This document shows, one piece after another, positions 8,823-17,820 of a stretch of DNA of 50,441 nt (positions are counted from its first letter, which is position 1; the number at the start of each line of letters is the position of its first letter). The position numbers were made by a program, and so were the translations under genes. This stretch comes from Planctomyces sp. SH-PL62 (GTDB taxonomy: Bacteria > Planctomycetota > Planctomycetia > Planctomycetales > Planctomycetaceae), in assembly GCA_945893045.1 (NCBI GenBank), contig CAMDEA010000040.1, positions 1-50,441 on the forward strand. The letters are read 5' to 3'. The notes below the pieces were generated by a model. The model saw nothing but the letters and a program-made list of their open reading frames with translations. It had not been told where the DNA came from and did not search any database.

Positions 8823-10433
8823 CTACTGCACGAGGTTTCCACTCTCAATTGTGACCGGGGTGGATTCTTGGATCGCATCGGGTTGCAAGCGGACGGTGAG
8901 TTCCCGCGGTCCTGACTGCTGTTGTGCCACTCGAACGAGCCACGTGACCTGCGCGTAGTCGGCGCTGGCCGGAACCGGCTTCGACGGAGTGTGCTTGGAA
9001 TCGAGCGTGAGTCCCGCCGGCAATTGCAACTCGGCCGTTTGACCGGCTCGAGGATGTTGAATGAGGGCCACGACCCAGAATGGTTTGCCGCTCTGCAACG
9101 GCCCTTTGGCGATCACGGTCAGCCGCGCGTCGCGCGGTTGGATCGTGAGCGACTGCCGTTCCTCAGCCGCATCCGGTCCCAGAGTCGCTTTCAATTCCGC
9201 GTTGCCGATCAGACTGGGATCGATCAACACCAGCCACGAGAGTTGCGTGACATCGACTCCGGCGGTCACTGACTGCACTGGCGTGTGCTTGTCGCTGAGT
9301 TTCATGCCGTCCGGCAACGTGAGCTTCACGGTCTGACCGGTCTTCGGATTCTGCACGAGCGCGACGACCCAAAACTGGCCGCCGGATCGAAACGGGCCAC
9401 CCACCGTCAGACTCAGTTTGGCATTGCGGCTCTTCGTGCTGGAGATGGTTCCCAATCCGTAGGTGAAACCCACCGTGCGTTGCTCATCCGGTTTGAGCGG
9501 CCGCGGTTCGTAGTACAACCCGACGGCCGAATCGCGCCGCAGCGGAGCACGCTCATAGTTCCATTCGGCCTCGCCGCCGGGCCAGTGAGCCAGGATCACT
9601 TCCGACGGCCGTTCGGCATCGCGCGCACGCAGGCCGATGTCCACGATCACGCCCGGACTCGCGAGATTGGGATGTTCCAGAGCGCGCACGAAGTCCGGCA
9701 CTTGTTCACCGCGAAATGTCGTCGCTTGCGTCACGATGCCTTCCACACCAGGCACGATGAATGGCACTCCGTCGTTGCCGCCGATCAGCGTATCGAGCAT
9801 CACGCGCAGGCCGACGGAATGATCGGCCGAGCCGGTATTCTTCAAGCGATACAACACCCGGATCGTGTCCATTCGCCGCGAGATGTCCCCGGCGGCCAGC
9901 TCGACCACTTGCGTGACTTGAATGTCGCGATAGTTCATGACGGCCTCGCGCCGTTGTTCGGCCGCGAACCGCTGCGTGTCCTCGGCTCCCGATTGATTCG
10001 TGAGCACCAACGGCGTCGCGCCATCGACCCACAGCCGCGTGTTGTTCGTGTCGCCCTTGACGCTGAACGTCAACCGCTTGCCGTCATCGCTGTCATCATC
10101 GGGGTTGCCCGAGGTCGTCACGATTCCGAATCGACCGGGTTCATGAAAGTTGACGGTGATTCGCGGCGTTGGATCAATCGGCGGCTGTGATTCGGGAGCC
10201 GTTAAGACCACGGGCGGCGGAGAGGGTTCCGGTTCGGGTTCACTGGGCGGCGGCTGCGGAACTTCGGGCGGCGGCAATTCCGCAACTGGCATCGCTCGAT
10301 CCGCCACACCCACGGCGATCAACACTCCCAACAATGCCACCGCGACCAACACGTCACCCAACAACCGCACGGGATGCAACCGTCTCGCGGTTTCCGAAGT
10401 CGCACCGGTCGTATTCGCGGGCTTGGGTTCCAT
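8823..10433 (-). CDS. TM-anchored protein with two Ig-like repeats
   Basis: The product is 536 residues from ATG 10433; a GTG at 10466 is an alternative start. The TM (about residues 24-45) follows RLLGDV and ends GVADR, matching the shared anchor of this block. A proline-rich stalk follows to about residue 95, then a beta-rich domain (about 95-330) of unknown family. The C-terminal part is a tandem pair of roughly 95-residue beta repeats, each starting with LT-V-x-GP and containing FWVVAL-Q-P-GQT and a SDKHTP or DSKHTP motif. The repeats look like Ig/DUF11-type extracellular modules. The gene starts shortly after the PP2C stop. It is likely a surface-exposed or periplasmic partner; function unknown. 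Confidence 0.6.
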   Translation of the reverse strand: MEPKPANTTGATSETARRLHPVRLLGDVLVAVALLGVLIAVGVADRAMPVAELPPPEVPQPPPSEPEPEPSPPPVVLTAPESQPPIDPTPRITVNFHEPGRFGIVTTSGNPDDDSDDGKRLTFSVKGDTNNTRLWVDGATPLVLTNQSGAEDTQRFAAEQRREAVMNYRDIQVTQVVELAAGDISRRMDTIRVLYRLKNTGSADHSVGLRVMLDTLIGGNDGVPFIVPGVEGIVTQATTFRGEQVPDFVRALEHPNLASPGVIVDIGLRARDAERPSEVILAHWPGGEAEWNYERAPLRRDSAVGLYYEPRPLKPDEQRTVGFTYGLGTISSTKSRNAKLSLTVGGPFRSGGQFWVVALVQNPKTGQTVKLTLPDGMKLSDKHTPVQSVTAGVDVTQLSWLVLIDPSLIGNAELKATLGPDAAEERQSLTIQPRDARLTVIAKGPLQSGKPFWVVALIQHPRAGQTAELQLPAGLTLDSKHTPSKPVPASADYAQVTWLVRVAQQQSGPRELTVRLQPDAIQESTPVTIESGNLVQ

Positions 10434-10478
10434 GACGCAATCGACCTTGGTCGTAGGCTGGGGCACTCGTGGCGCGGA

Positions 10479-11429
10479 TTAACCCTCAGGGGACTGTTGG
10501 AACTCATCAGTCTCAGGAGACGCATTCGTCACCTCGGTCGCATCCGATTCTGACGGAATCTCGTCGGCAGCGGGATCAGGCTCTGCATCGGGTGCGTTCG
10601 CGGCCTCCGTCAACACGATCGGTTCTATGGACTCGCCGCAGCCGCCGTCCGATTCGGACTTGTCTTCCGTTTTCAAACGCAGCAGCACGAGCGTCGTGTC
10701 GTCGAAACGCATTTGATTGCTGTGACGCAATGCGGCGATCTCCGCCAGCCACTCGTCGTGAGGCATCTCCCAATACGCTTCCCATTGAGGCGGGTCTTCG
10801 GCTTGCATCCGCGTCACCGCCCACTTGCCAATCGCGTCCGTGCAGAGCACCAGCAAGTCGCCGGCCTGAGCGGCCTCGTCCCACACGGAGAATTCCAGTC
10901 CGTGATCGCGATTCAGATTCACGCTGCAAATGGAAATCGGATCGCGTTCAAACTCGGCAGTCGTTGTGAGCGGGAATGCTCGCAGAATCGCACCGTCGCG
11001 GACGTGAAACAAATTGCAATCGCCGATCCCGAAGCAGCGGCAGCGAAGCGCCGCGTCATCGAGCGCATCGCCGTTGTCGGATCCCTCGCGCCAGACTTGC
11101 AGCCACATCAACGTCGAGAAGGCCCCGCCGACCTGTTGCAACTTCTGACGTTGATTCCAAGGCAAGTTGGCCACGTCGATTTGGGATAACCAGGCTCGCC
11201 GCCGCTCGGACAACCAGAGTTTGAACGCGGCTTCCTGATACAGGTCGGGAGGTTCGGCCACGACCGCTTGCGTCAGAATGTCCGCCCACAGTCGCGAGAA
11301 GATGGCCGACGACACGCCGTCCGCGATCGCCACCAGGCCGCGCTCGCCATCCAATTGAAAGGCGTCTTCGTAGTCGGCAGCGAACTCGAAGTCTTTCGAC
11401 GTGTGCAGCACTCGCGATTCAAACAACAT
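10479..11429 (-). CDS. PP2C-like serine/threonine phosphatase
   Basis: This encodes 316 residues. PP2C motifs in order: GLVAIADGVSSA (metal-binding Asp37), GAFSTL, GIGDCNLF, LCTDAIGKW (usual TDG altered to TDA) and DDTTLVLL. Metal-binding aspartates are mostly kept, so activity is plausible although the TDG change is unusual. An acidic tail of about 60 residues follows the domain. It lacks a signal peptide and should be cytoplasmic. It sits between the tandem vWA gene and the Ig-like gene. It would oppose the kinase-like protein encoded at 27240-30014 and regulate binding to the FHA protein. Confidence 0.85.
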   Translation of the reverse strand: MLFESRVLHTSKDFEFAADYEDAFQLDGERGLVAIADGVSSAIFSRLWADILTQAVVAEPPDLYQEAAFKLWLSERRRAWLSQIDVANLPWNQRQKLQQVGGAFSTLMWLQVWREGSDNGDALDDAALRCRCFGIGDCNLFHVRDGAILRAFPLTTTAEFERDPISICSVNLNRDHGLEFSVWDEAAQAGDLLVLCTDAIGKWAVTRMQAEDPPQWEAYWEMPHDEWLAEIAALRHSNQMRFDDTTLVLLRLKTEDKSESDGGCGESIEPIVLTEAANAPDAEPDPAADEIPSESDATEVTNASPETDEFQQSPEG

Positions 11430-11448
11430 CGGTCGTGGTTCCCAATCA

Positions 11449-11508
11449 GTAGCTCGACTCTCCGAGTCGAGCAGGCAAACGATGGCTCGAATCAGAGAAT
11501 CGAGCTAC
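11449..11508. repeat. Inverted repeat covering a stop codon
   Basis: Arms 11449-11472 and 11485-11508 (24 bp) are complementary with three mismatches; the left arm itself folds (CTCGACTC/GAGTCGAG). The TAG stop of the vWA gene (11505-11507) lies in the right arm. A degraded relative is upstream of the gene at 32752 (about 32682-32731). Confidence 0.75.
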
Positions 11509-13343
11509 GGGGAGGGCTTCAACATGCCGAGCATCGTTTCCACCAGCAGGTCGATTTTGCCGTTGACGACGAGGCCGCGAGATTCCGGCTTCACCAAGTT
11601 GGGATTGTTCGCCGCGACCTGCTCGCGATTCAGGACCGCGCTGCTCAGATCGAACATCTGTTGCAGTTCCGGCGTTTCCAATTCGCTGGCCTGCTCGGGA
11701 TAAACGACCGAACGATGCGGCGTCTCGGTGACGACCAAATGAAACAGGGAGACCGGATCGAGACTGCCGGGAATTGGCTGGAGTTGCCCGACGGCTTCTT
11801 GCAGCGCGGCCGAGTCAGTTTGTCCGCGACTCAAGTGCAGCACAATCGGTGGCACAAGACTGTTCGGATGCCGTCCACACCAATCGGTCAACACTTGCTG
11901 TGCGGCGGCGAACGCGGAGACGGGAGACGCCGCGGCCGTCGGCTCCAATTCGACGAAGATCGACTTCTTGACCGGAATCGTCATCAGCCCGCCGACGCCG
12001 TTGGGCACCTGCTGCTCGAACTCGTCCACGCGCAAGGCTCCTCCGGAAAGTTCCGAGTCGCGCACGATGGCCTGTCCGCTCAAGCTCCCTTCCAGCGTGG
12101 TGCGGACTTCGACTTCACCCGCTGAGTCCAGGCCATACGAGATCACGCTCGTGTCGATGACTTCGGTGGGACGTTTCGCCAGTTTGCCCAGCAGGTCATT
12201 CAGATGTTCTTGCAGCCGCGTGCAGGCATTTTTGGTGTCTCCGCTGAACGGGTCGGCCAACGATCGGTCCAGCACGCAGACAAGTAGCGCTGCACGTTCG
12301 CGAACGACGGCTTCCACGCCGGGTTCGGCGGCCGCAACACTCTCCTCTGATTCCAATTCGACAACGTCTGCGTCAGGAACGGCTGCGGGTTCCAGCGTCA
12401 CTTCGGGCACGGCCACGTCTTCGATAACGATCGGAGCCGGTTCTGGTTCTGGCGGAGCGATCGGGGCGGCCGTCGATCGAGCCGGCCACGATTTCGCGAG
12501 TGACTCAACCATCTTCAGCGACATCGCGATATCAACCATCTTCGCGTTGTAGAGCATGCCCACCGCATTCGGGTTGATCGCCACCTTGGCTTGCTTGAGC
12601 ACCGTCACCAGAGATTCCGGCAACACGCTGCAACGCGGAAACAAATCCTTCTGCGGGCCAGCCGGCAGGTAGTAGCGATTCGACGGATACAACGTCGCCG
12701 GCACGTTCTTGCTCGTGCTGAAATGCGCCTGCAACAACAGCGGCGATCCGCCCGGCACCGCGAACTGCATCACGTCCTCGATCACCTTTTGCGGATTACC
12801 ATCTCCCGAACCGCCGGCGAACAGATGAATCACCAGCGGCGTTCCGGGATTCGGCCCGGCTGACGCCAGCCAATTCGTCAGCAACTCGTGACAGCGGCGA
12901 AACGCAGCGACTTGCGGAGCCTTGCCCTTCGACTGCGGCACATACCACACCGGAAAACTGAACGGCTCTTCCACCGGCGGCCCGAAGCCAGCCGGGTTCG
13001 GCAGCTTGCGAGTTCGAGTTTCCACAGTGACGGGATTGCCCGCCAATTCTTGGCTGGAGACGAACTCACGACCTGCCAGTGCGCCGCCCCAGCGAGATTC
13101 CACCACAGCTTGCTCAGCCGAGTCTGTTTGATAACCCATCAAGGCGACGTCGAAATCCGGAGCATCACCCAGCCGCTTGAACAGCGCGTTGAGCGCCGTC
13201 GCCAGACTGGCCGCCTTCGATTTCGGAGGCTGTCCCGTCGCGACGCTCGACATCGGGCCGCCGGACTCTTGCAGCGGCGATTCCATCGCGGCCGATTCAT
13301 CAATCAAGAACACGACACATCCGGGGTTCTGAATCTCGCTCAT
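11505..13343 (-). CDS. Tandem vWA-like protein with degenerate MIDAS sites
   Basis: From ATG 13343 the product is 612 residues. Two vWA-like halves (about 1-235 and 330-600) are joined by an acidic, Pro/Glu-rich linker. The first half starts CVVFLIDESAAM and the second VCVLDRSLADPF: in both, the third position of DxSxS is Ala. The Thr and TDG elements kept by the neighbouring vWA protein are AGG in the first half and SRG in the second. Metal-dependent ligand binding is therefore probably lost, leaving a scaffold role. The two halves and the downstream-encoded vWA share order of elements, suggesting duplication. The gene lies about 100 bases after the intact vWA gene. Confidence 0.7.
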   Translation of the reverse strand: MSEIQNPGCVVFLIDESAAMESPLQESGGPMSSVATGQPPKSKAASLATALNALFKRLGDAPDFDVALMGYQTDSAEQAVVESRWGGALAGREFVSSQELAGNPVTVETRTRKLPNPAGFGPPVEEPFSFPVWYVPQSKGKAPQVAAFRRCHELLTNWLASAGPNPGTPLVIHLFAGGSGDGNPQKVIEDVMQFAVPGGSPLLLQAHFSTSKNVPATLYPSNRYYLPAGPQKDLFPRCSVLPESLVTVLKQAKVAINPNAVGMLYNAKMVDIAMSLKMVESLAKSWPARSTAAPIAPPEPEPAPIVIEDVAVPEVTLEPAAVPDADVVELESEESVAAAEPGVEAVVRERAALLVCVLDRSLADPFSGDTKNACTRLQEHLNDLLGKLAKRPTEVIDTSVISYGLDSAGEVEVRTTLEGSLSGQAIVRDSELSGGALRVDEFEQQVPNGVGGLMTIPVKKSIFVELEPTAAASPVSAFAAAQQVLTDWCGRHPNSLVPPIVLHLSRGQTDSAALQEAVGQLQPIPGSLDPVSLFHLVVTETPHRSVVYPEQASELETPELQQMFDLSSAVLNREQVAANNPNLVKPESRGLVVNGKIDLLVETMLGMLKPSP

Positions 13344-13361
13344 GGTTGTCTCTCTGTAGTT

Positions 13362-13445
13362 GTTTAACCGCCACGCCATCGGCGTGCGTGCACACGTCAA
13401 ATGCTCTTCCAGCTCACGCCCACGCCGATGGCGTCGGGGTTAAAC
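13362..13445. repeat. Inverted repeat, GTTTAACC family
   Basis: Arms 13362-13386 and 13421-13445 (25 bp) pair with two mismatches. The core is CGCCATCGGCGTG. Located between the two vWA genes. Relatives at 16139-16211 and 30046-30129. Confidence 0.8.
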
Positions 13446-13448
13446 CGT

Positions 13449-14303
13449 TTATCGCAGGTTCTTGGCCACTCGCGTCCCCATGTCGAGGAACTGCAAGAGG
13501 CTGATCATGTCCGCGTTGAAGACCATGCCGCGCGCGTTGGTTTGCAGTGTGAACCCTTCTTGCACGGCTCGATCAAACAGACTCTGCGGCAGAACGCTCG
13601 ACATGCGGAAGAGCACGCGAGCCAACTCTTCCGGCAACACTTCGTCGCTGTGTGGAAAGACGAATGGGTCCGCCGCGGTCGCCGACAGGTGACAGTTGAA
13701 GAACAAGACGTTGCCGTCGTTCGTGGCCAGTTCCTTGATCGGCTCGGCATACGGAATCGGATCGCCGTCTTGAGACTCGCCATCCGTAATGTGAATCAGG
13801 ATTGGCGGAAAACAGTCGGGATGCTCCTTGACCCATTGGTCCAGCACGCCATGCGCGTGATGCAGCACATGACACATCGGCGTGCCGCCCACAAAGACCG
13901 GATCGACCCAGACCGGAACCTGCACGGGGAACTCGGTCATCTCGCCGAGGTCTTCATCAAACATCTGCTGCATCTTCTGATCGACGCGCAGCGGGTGATC
14001 GTTGAATTTGCTGATCGGCACCAGCGACTGCTCGGACAGCGGTCCCGTCAGAGCCGAGCCGATGATCGGGACTCCCTGGTCATCGGTGCGATAGCCAATC
14101 ACGCCGATATACATCCAATCTTTGACGCCCGACGTGCCGGTCGCTTTGATGATCATGTTTTGCAGCCAGCCGTTCATGACGTCGGTCAGTTGGTCACACT
14201 TGCGAGCCCCCGAACCGGCCAGTGGATCGCTCATGGAGAACGATTGGTCCAGTACGAACAAAAAGCAGGCGGGCCGCTCGCGACTGATCTCTTGCGAATA
14301 CAT
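13449..14303 (-). CDS. vWA-domain protein (TerY-like) with intact MIDAS
   Basis: This encodes 284 residues, essentially one von Willebrand factor A domain. The MIDAS is complete: DQSFS at residues 19-23, a Thr in VGGTPM and Asp in HITDGES. Such stand-alone vWA proteins (TerY-type) bind partners through a divalent metal and often occur with PP2C phosphatases and kinases. No signal peptide is present, so it is cytoplasmic. A good ribosome site (GGGAGA) precedes the ATG. The gene starts 4 bases after the protease gene stop, indicating tight coupling. Confidence 0.88.
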   Translation of the reverse strand: MYSQEISRERPACFLFVLDQSFSMSDPLAGSGARKCDQLTDVMNGWLQNMIIKATGTSGVKDWMYIGVIGYRTDDQGVPIIGSALTGPLSEQSLVPISKFNDHPLRVDQKMQQMFDEDLGEMTEFPVQVPVWVDPVFVGGTPMCHVLHHAHGVLDQWVKEHPDCFPPILIHITDGESQDGDPIPYAEPIKELATNDGNVLFFNCHLSATAADPFVFPHSDEVLPEELARVLFRMSSVLPQSLFDRAVQEGFTLQTNARGMVFNADMISLLQFLDMGTRVAKNLR

Positions 14304-14306
14304 CGT

Positions 14307-16121
14307 TCATCTCCCAGTGGTCAGGGTGGCTTCCGGCTCCAGGGACATCAGACCCAGAGCCGACTTCAATTGTTGTTCCAATGCAGACAACTCTCCGCGC
14401 GCCGTGCCGACTTCCTCCTCCATCGCGGCCAACGATTCCTGTGGCTTCCGGGCACAGAGACTAAGCACTCGGAAACAAGACTCCAATCGACTCAACAGTT
14501 GTTTTTCCTCAGAAGTCAAAGGCGAGCCGCGAACCCAGTTCATCGAAACGGGAATGTCCTGAGCCAAGCGTTCCAGCTTGCCCAGACGCTCCCCTTCGCG
14601 CGTGCTGGCCGATCGCATGGCCCCCGCGGAATCCTCGCCAGCGTCCTGTGCCTGCTTCCCAGCCTGTTGAAACAGCGTGATCAACTCGGCGCTTAGGCGG
14701 CAGCCCGCCACTAACTTCGTCCCCGCCTGCCGGCCTCGCCAGCGCGACACGTTCTGCTCGATGACTTCGCCGGACCGCGATTGCAGTGAGTGCAGCGCCT
14801 CCGTCAACACGTCGCCGGGAATCGCCAGACCGATCCCTTCCTGGTGCGACTTCAGAGTCACGACGCCGGCAACATGCCCTTGAGTCGTCAGCGCGGGACC
14901 GCCGCTGTTCCCCGGATTCACTGACAGCGACAACTGCACGTACTCCGTCCGGTCGATGACCTGCATCGAACCAAACAAACCTTGCGTCACGACGTTTCGC
15001 AAACCGCCGGGATTGCCGATGACAAGCAGTCGCTCGCCCTTTCGCAGGCTATTGGTTTTGGCCACGGTCAGCGGAGTGAAATCGGCCGGCAGATCAGGAA
15101 CGCGAATCAGCAACAGATCGACTCCGGGAACCGCGTAAGCCAATTCCACGGACTTGAACCGTGAACCGGGACGCGACGGAAACTCGATCTTCAATCCCGC
15201 CGGGTCGGCCAGTCCGACGACATGCTCGTTGGTCGCGATCAAACCCGGAGCGACCAAGAACCCCGTGCCCAGGCTGCCCAAGGGAGTGGTCAATAAACAG
15301 ACCGACGACTCACATTGTTTCACGATCTCGCTGGCATCTCGAACCTGCGCGCGATCCGGTTCGGTGCCGGTCGAAGCCGTCTCGGAATTCGGAGCGGGCG
15401 TTGTCGGAGTCGCGTTGGTCGGAGGCGCTGTTGTCGGCATTGGTATCGAAGCCGTTGCCGTCGAATCGGTTGACGGCCCACCGCTCGTCGTCTGGACCGT
15501 CGCTGCGCTGCTGTCATTATTCTCTGACGATTTCGTCAATCCAGTTTTTTGCGTCCGTGATTTTTCTCCCGCGAGAAACTCGCGCCCGCGATCCACGACG
15601 GAGACAACGCCCGGCGGTATCAGAGCCAACGCGCCGACCACCAAACAGAGCGAAACCACCGTCGTGACCGCCAACATTGGCCAAACGCGCCGCGGCGACC
15701 GACCAACATTGGCGAGCGGGGCGGCGTCAGCCCCCCGGTTCTGGGACGGACGCACTCGCTCCTGCGACGAACGGTTCTGTGACGAACTCACCGGGGGGCT
15801 GACGCCACCCCGCTCACCGGTGTCGTTACTCGGCGAGATCGGTCGAATAGTGGAAACTCCCGCCGCAGGTTGCCGAGCCTTCTCGATCACGGGCGGACGC
15901 TCGGCAAGTGTCTCCTGAGCCTTCCGCATCTGAGCCGGCCGTCGTGCATCGCCCACCGCGCAAGTCAGCACGGGGCCTTTCGGCGAATCGACTCGCGTCA
16001 CCGTCACGAAACACGCGGGGCAAGAGAATCGCTCACCCGCCCGCCGCTGAGCGATCGGCACAACGACACCGCAGTGCGGGCACGCCAACTGTTCCGGCGA
16101 TCGAGAGCGATCAAAACTCAC
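14307..16121 (-). CDS. Zn-ribbon, TM and trypsin-like serine protease
   Basis: From a GTG start (GGGAGG upstream), the product is 604 residues. Residues 14-37 form a zinc ribbon (CPHC and CPAC). A linker encoded partly by a palindromic element follows, then a TM at about 147-168 and a Ser/Thr/Pro-rich stretch. Residues about 262-440 are a trypsin-like/DegP-like protease: His300 in ATNEHVV, Asp335 in GVDLLLIR and Ser406 in NPGNSGGP. No PDZ domain follows; the C-terminus is a coiled-coil-like helical region. Topology suggests a cytoplasmic zinc ribbon sensing a partner and a protease outside the membrane. It is translationally close to the vWA gene and is a candidate effector. Confidence 0.88.
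   Translation of the reverse strand: MSFDRSRSPEQLACPHCGVVVPIAQRRAGERFSCPACFVTVTRVDSPKGPVLTCAVGDARRPAQMRKAQETLAERPPVIEKARQPAAGVSTIRPISPSNDTGERGGVSPPVSSSQNRSSQERVRPSQNRGADAAPLANVGRSPRRVWPMLAVTTVVSLCLVVGALALIPPGVVSVVDRGREFLAGEKSRTQKTGLTKSSENNDSSAATVQTTSGGPSTDSTATASIPMPTTAPPTNATPTTPAPNSETASTGTEPDRAQVRDASEIVKQCESSVCLLTTPLGSLGTGFLVAPGLIATNEHVVGLADPAGLKIEFPSRPGSRFKSVELAYAVPGVDLLLIRVPDLPADFTPLTVAKTNSLRKGERLLVIGNPGGLRNVVTQGLFGSMQVIDRTEYVQLSLSVNPGNSGGPALTTQGHVAGVVTLKSHQEGIGLAIPGDVLTEALHSLQSRSGEVIEQNVSRWRGRQAGTKLVAGCRLSAELITLFQQAGKQAQDAGEDSAGAMRSASTREGERLGKLERLAQDIPVSMNWVRGSPLTSEEKQLLSRLESCFRVLSLCARKPQESLAAMEEEVGTARGELSALEQQLKSALGLMSLEPEATLTTGR
15714..15815. repeat. In-frame palindromic element inside the protease gene
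   Basis: Arms 15714-15739 and 15790-15815 (26 bp) pair with one mismatch. The left arm begins GAGCGGGGCGGCGTCAG. The open frame is kept and encodes the linker GERGGVSPP through ADAAPLA of the trypsin-like protease. Confidence 0.85.
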
Positions 16122-16138
16122 CTCTGCCTCCCAACGGT

Positions 16139-16211
16139 GTTTAACCCCTACGCCATCGGCGTGGGTGCGACGGCGAACACGACTTCGTTCGCCGAGGGCG
16201 TGGGATCAAAC
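16139..16211. repeat. GTTTAACC-family repeat, second arm degraded
   Basis: The left arm 16139-16165 matches the arm at 13362 (core CGCCATCGGCGTG). The right arm near 16188-16211 is recognisable only in part (CGCCGAGGGCGTGGG then CAAAC). Located in the gap between the protease gene and the upstream secreted-protein gene. Confidence 0.6.
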
Positions 16212-16214
16212 GAA

Positions 16215-17642
16215 TTACTCTCCATTCAAGGCGGCCACAGAACTCCATTCGCCGAGCAATTCGTTGGCCAACGCCAGGGCGGCTTCGATTTCCAAATCGC
16301 GAGCCTTCATTTCCGCCGCGCGCTCAAACTCGGCGAGGCAACCTTGATCTTGATACTGCTTCCAGTCCCGTTGCAGTTGTTGACAGAGCGCCGCGAACAT
16401 CCGCCATTCGTCGGCGGATTCCCAATGCGCTAAGAGTTTCTTGCGGCCTTCGTTGAACGCCTCCGCGTGGCGCTTGCAGAGCGGCTGTTGAGGCTCCCCA
16501 TCAAGCTGTCGCGCTAAATAGATCTGGTCGTATTTGGTCTCGCCGACCTTTTTGAACTCAGACAGCGACACCCAATACTTGTACCACTTGCTGCTCTTGT
16601 CTCCGGCATCCTTAAAAACTCCGGCGATCGGAGTTCCGTTTTTTCGTTTCGTCTCCATCACGATCGTCGCGCCGACCAGGGCCTCCCGAACCGGCAACTT
16701 CGACGTGACCCATTTCACAAACTGCATGCGCAGCGTCAGCCGAAAGTCCGCGGGAGCCGCCTTATTCTGCACCAGCGCCGCGGCCCGGCGCAGATAGTCG
16801 CGTGCTTGTGCCGGAGGTTGGTCGCGAAGCAGTTTGAACTCCTGCTGGCATTCGGCGAGAGCCAACGCTCGTTCCATCTTTTCGATCGTCGCCTTCTCAT
16901 CGTCAAGCACCGCCGGAGGCGATGATTGCAGGAATTTCCTCCGCTTCTCGATGTCTGATTCCGGTGGCTCGATCTTCCAGTATTTCTTGAACTCGGCCTT
17001 CCTTTGAAGTTTCACGAGGTCAGCCAATTCCAGTGGATCGAGCTTTTCGCGCTTGATCAATTTCAATTCGTCCAAGCAACCGTCGTAGTTCTTCTGTTCG
17101 GAGAATTCTTCCGCTTTGCTGAGATGATCCTCGGCCTCAATCTGCGGCTTGATTTTGTCGCACAGCGAAGTCACGTAGTCCATCAAGGCCGAGCCGCCCG
17201 GCACGTCGGCAAACGGATTGCGGTTGCTCGTTCGCGCGGCAAATTTTTCCAGTTCTGCCAACCGCTTGCGTTTCTCCGAGATTGGCTTCGGATGAAACAA
17301 TGCCATGAACGCGACGGCACCGTCATGTGCCGTCTGAGCGTTGCTCCAACTTTGATGGACCGCGCCGAACCACTTCTGGCCATCGGGCGAGTGTGGTTCC
17401 GGCAGCGACACATCCGGCGGAAGGTCTCGTGCGCTGAGCAAGTCCGCCTTTTCAAGCCGCTGCAAATACTCGACCGCCTTGCCCGCTTCAACCTGCTGTT
17501 GCTTGGCCAACGCTCCCAGGGCGTTGACATTCACCATCGGAGGCGGGGCCGCCTGCTGAATTTGGCCGGCCGGCAAGAAGCTACCGATCGTCAGCAACCC
17601 CAATGGCAGGCAACCCATCAACAGAGCATAAGTCATCTTCAT
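16215..17642 (-). CDS. Secreted or membrane-tethered helical protein, unknown
   Basis: This encodes 475 residues from ATG 17642 (GGGGGA upstream; an in-frame TTG lies just before). Residues 1-28 are a signal peptide. The rest is charged and predominantly helical, with Lys/Glu-rich stretches (ISEKRKRLAELEKF, AEFSEQKNYDGCLDELKLIK) that resemble TPR or coiled-coil segments. There are Trp/Tyr-rich motifs (KWYKYWVSL) near residue 360. No family was recognised. It shares direction with the GTPase block and precedes the protease gene by 94 bases, so it may be a periplasmic partner. Confidence 0.6.
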   Translation of the reverse strand: MKMTYALLMGCLPLGLLTIGSFLPAGQIQQAAPPPMVNVNALGALAKQQQVEAGKAVEYLQRLEKADLLSARDLPPDVSLPEPHSPDGQKWFGAVHQSWSNAQTAHDGAVAFMALFHPKPISEKRKRLAELEKFAARTSNRNPFADVPGGSALMDYVTSLCDKIKPQIEAEDHLSKAEEFSEQKNYDGCLDELKLIKREKLDPLELADLVKLQRKAEFKKYWKIEPPESDIEKRRKFLQSSPPAVLDDEKATIEKMERALALAECQQEFKLLRDQPPAQARDYLRRAAALVQNKAAPADFRLTLRMQFVKWVTSKLPVREALVGATIVMETKRKNGTPIAGVFKDAGDKSSKWYKYWVSLSEFKKVGETKYDQIYLARQLDGEPQQPLCKRHAEAFNEGRKKLLAHWESADEWRMFAALCQQLQRDWKQYQDQGCLAEFERAAEMKARDLEIEAALALANELLGEWSSVAALNGE

Positions 17643-17706
17643 CAACGATTCCCCCAGTCAGCAGACCTGCGATTCTTTCACGAGTCAATTTCAGATTCCA
17701 GCCAAC

Positions 17707-17820
17707 GCCGCAAAACGCCATGCGGTTCAGCCGCAAGCCAGCTCGCGGTTCATCTGCAAAGCAACATGCGATTCAGCCGCAAAGCAACATGTGGTTCAGC
17801 CGCAAAGCGGCGTAACTCGA
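17707..17820. repeat. 23-bp tandem repeat, four units plus a partial one
   Basis: Units of exactly 23 bp start at 17707, 17730, 17753 and 17776, with consensus GCCGCAAAGCAACATGCGGT then TCA; a partial fifth unit runs into the REP arm at 17814. The units are adjacent without spacers, so this is not CRISPR. Confidence 0.75.

Noticed and set aside
17707..17820. Possible CRISPR array
   Set aside because: The 23-bp units are directly adjacent with no spacers, and no cas gene is present.
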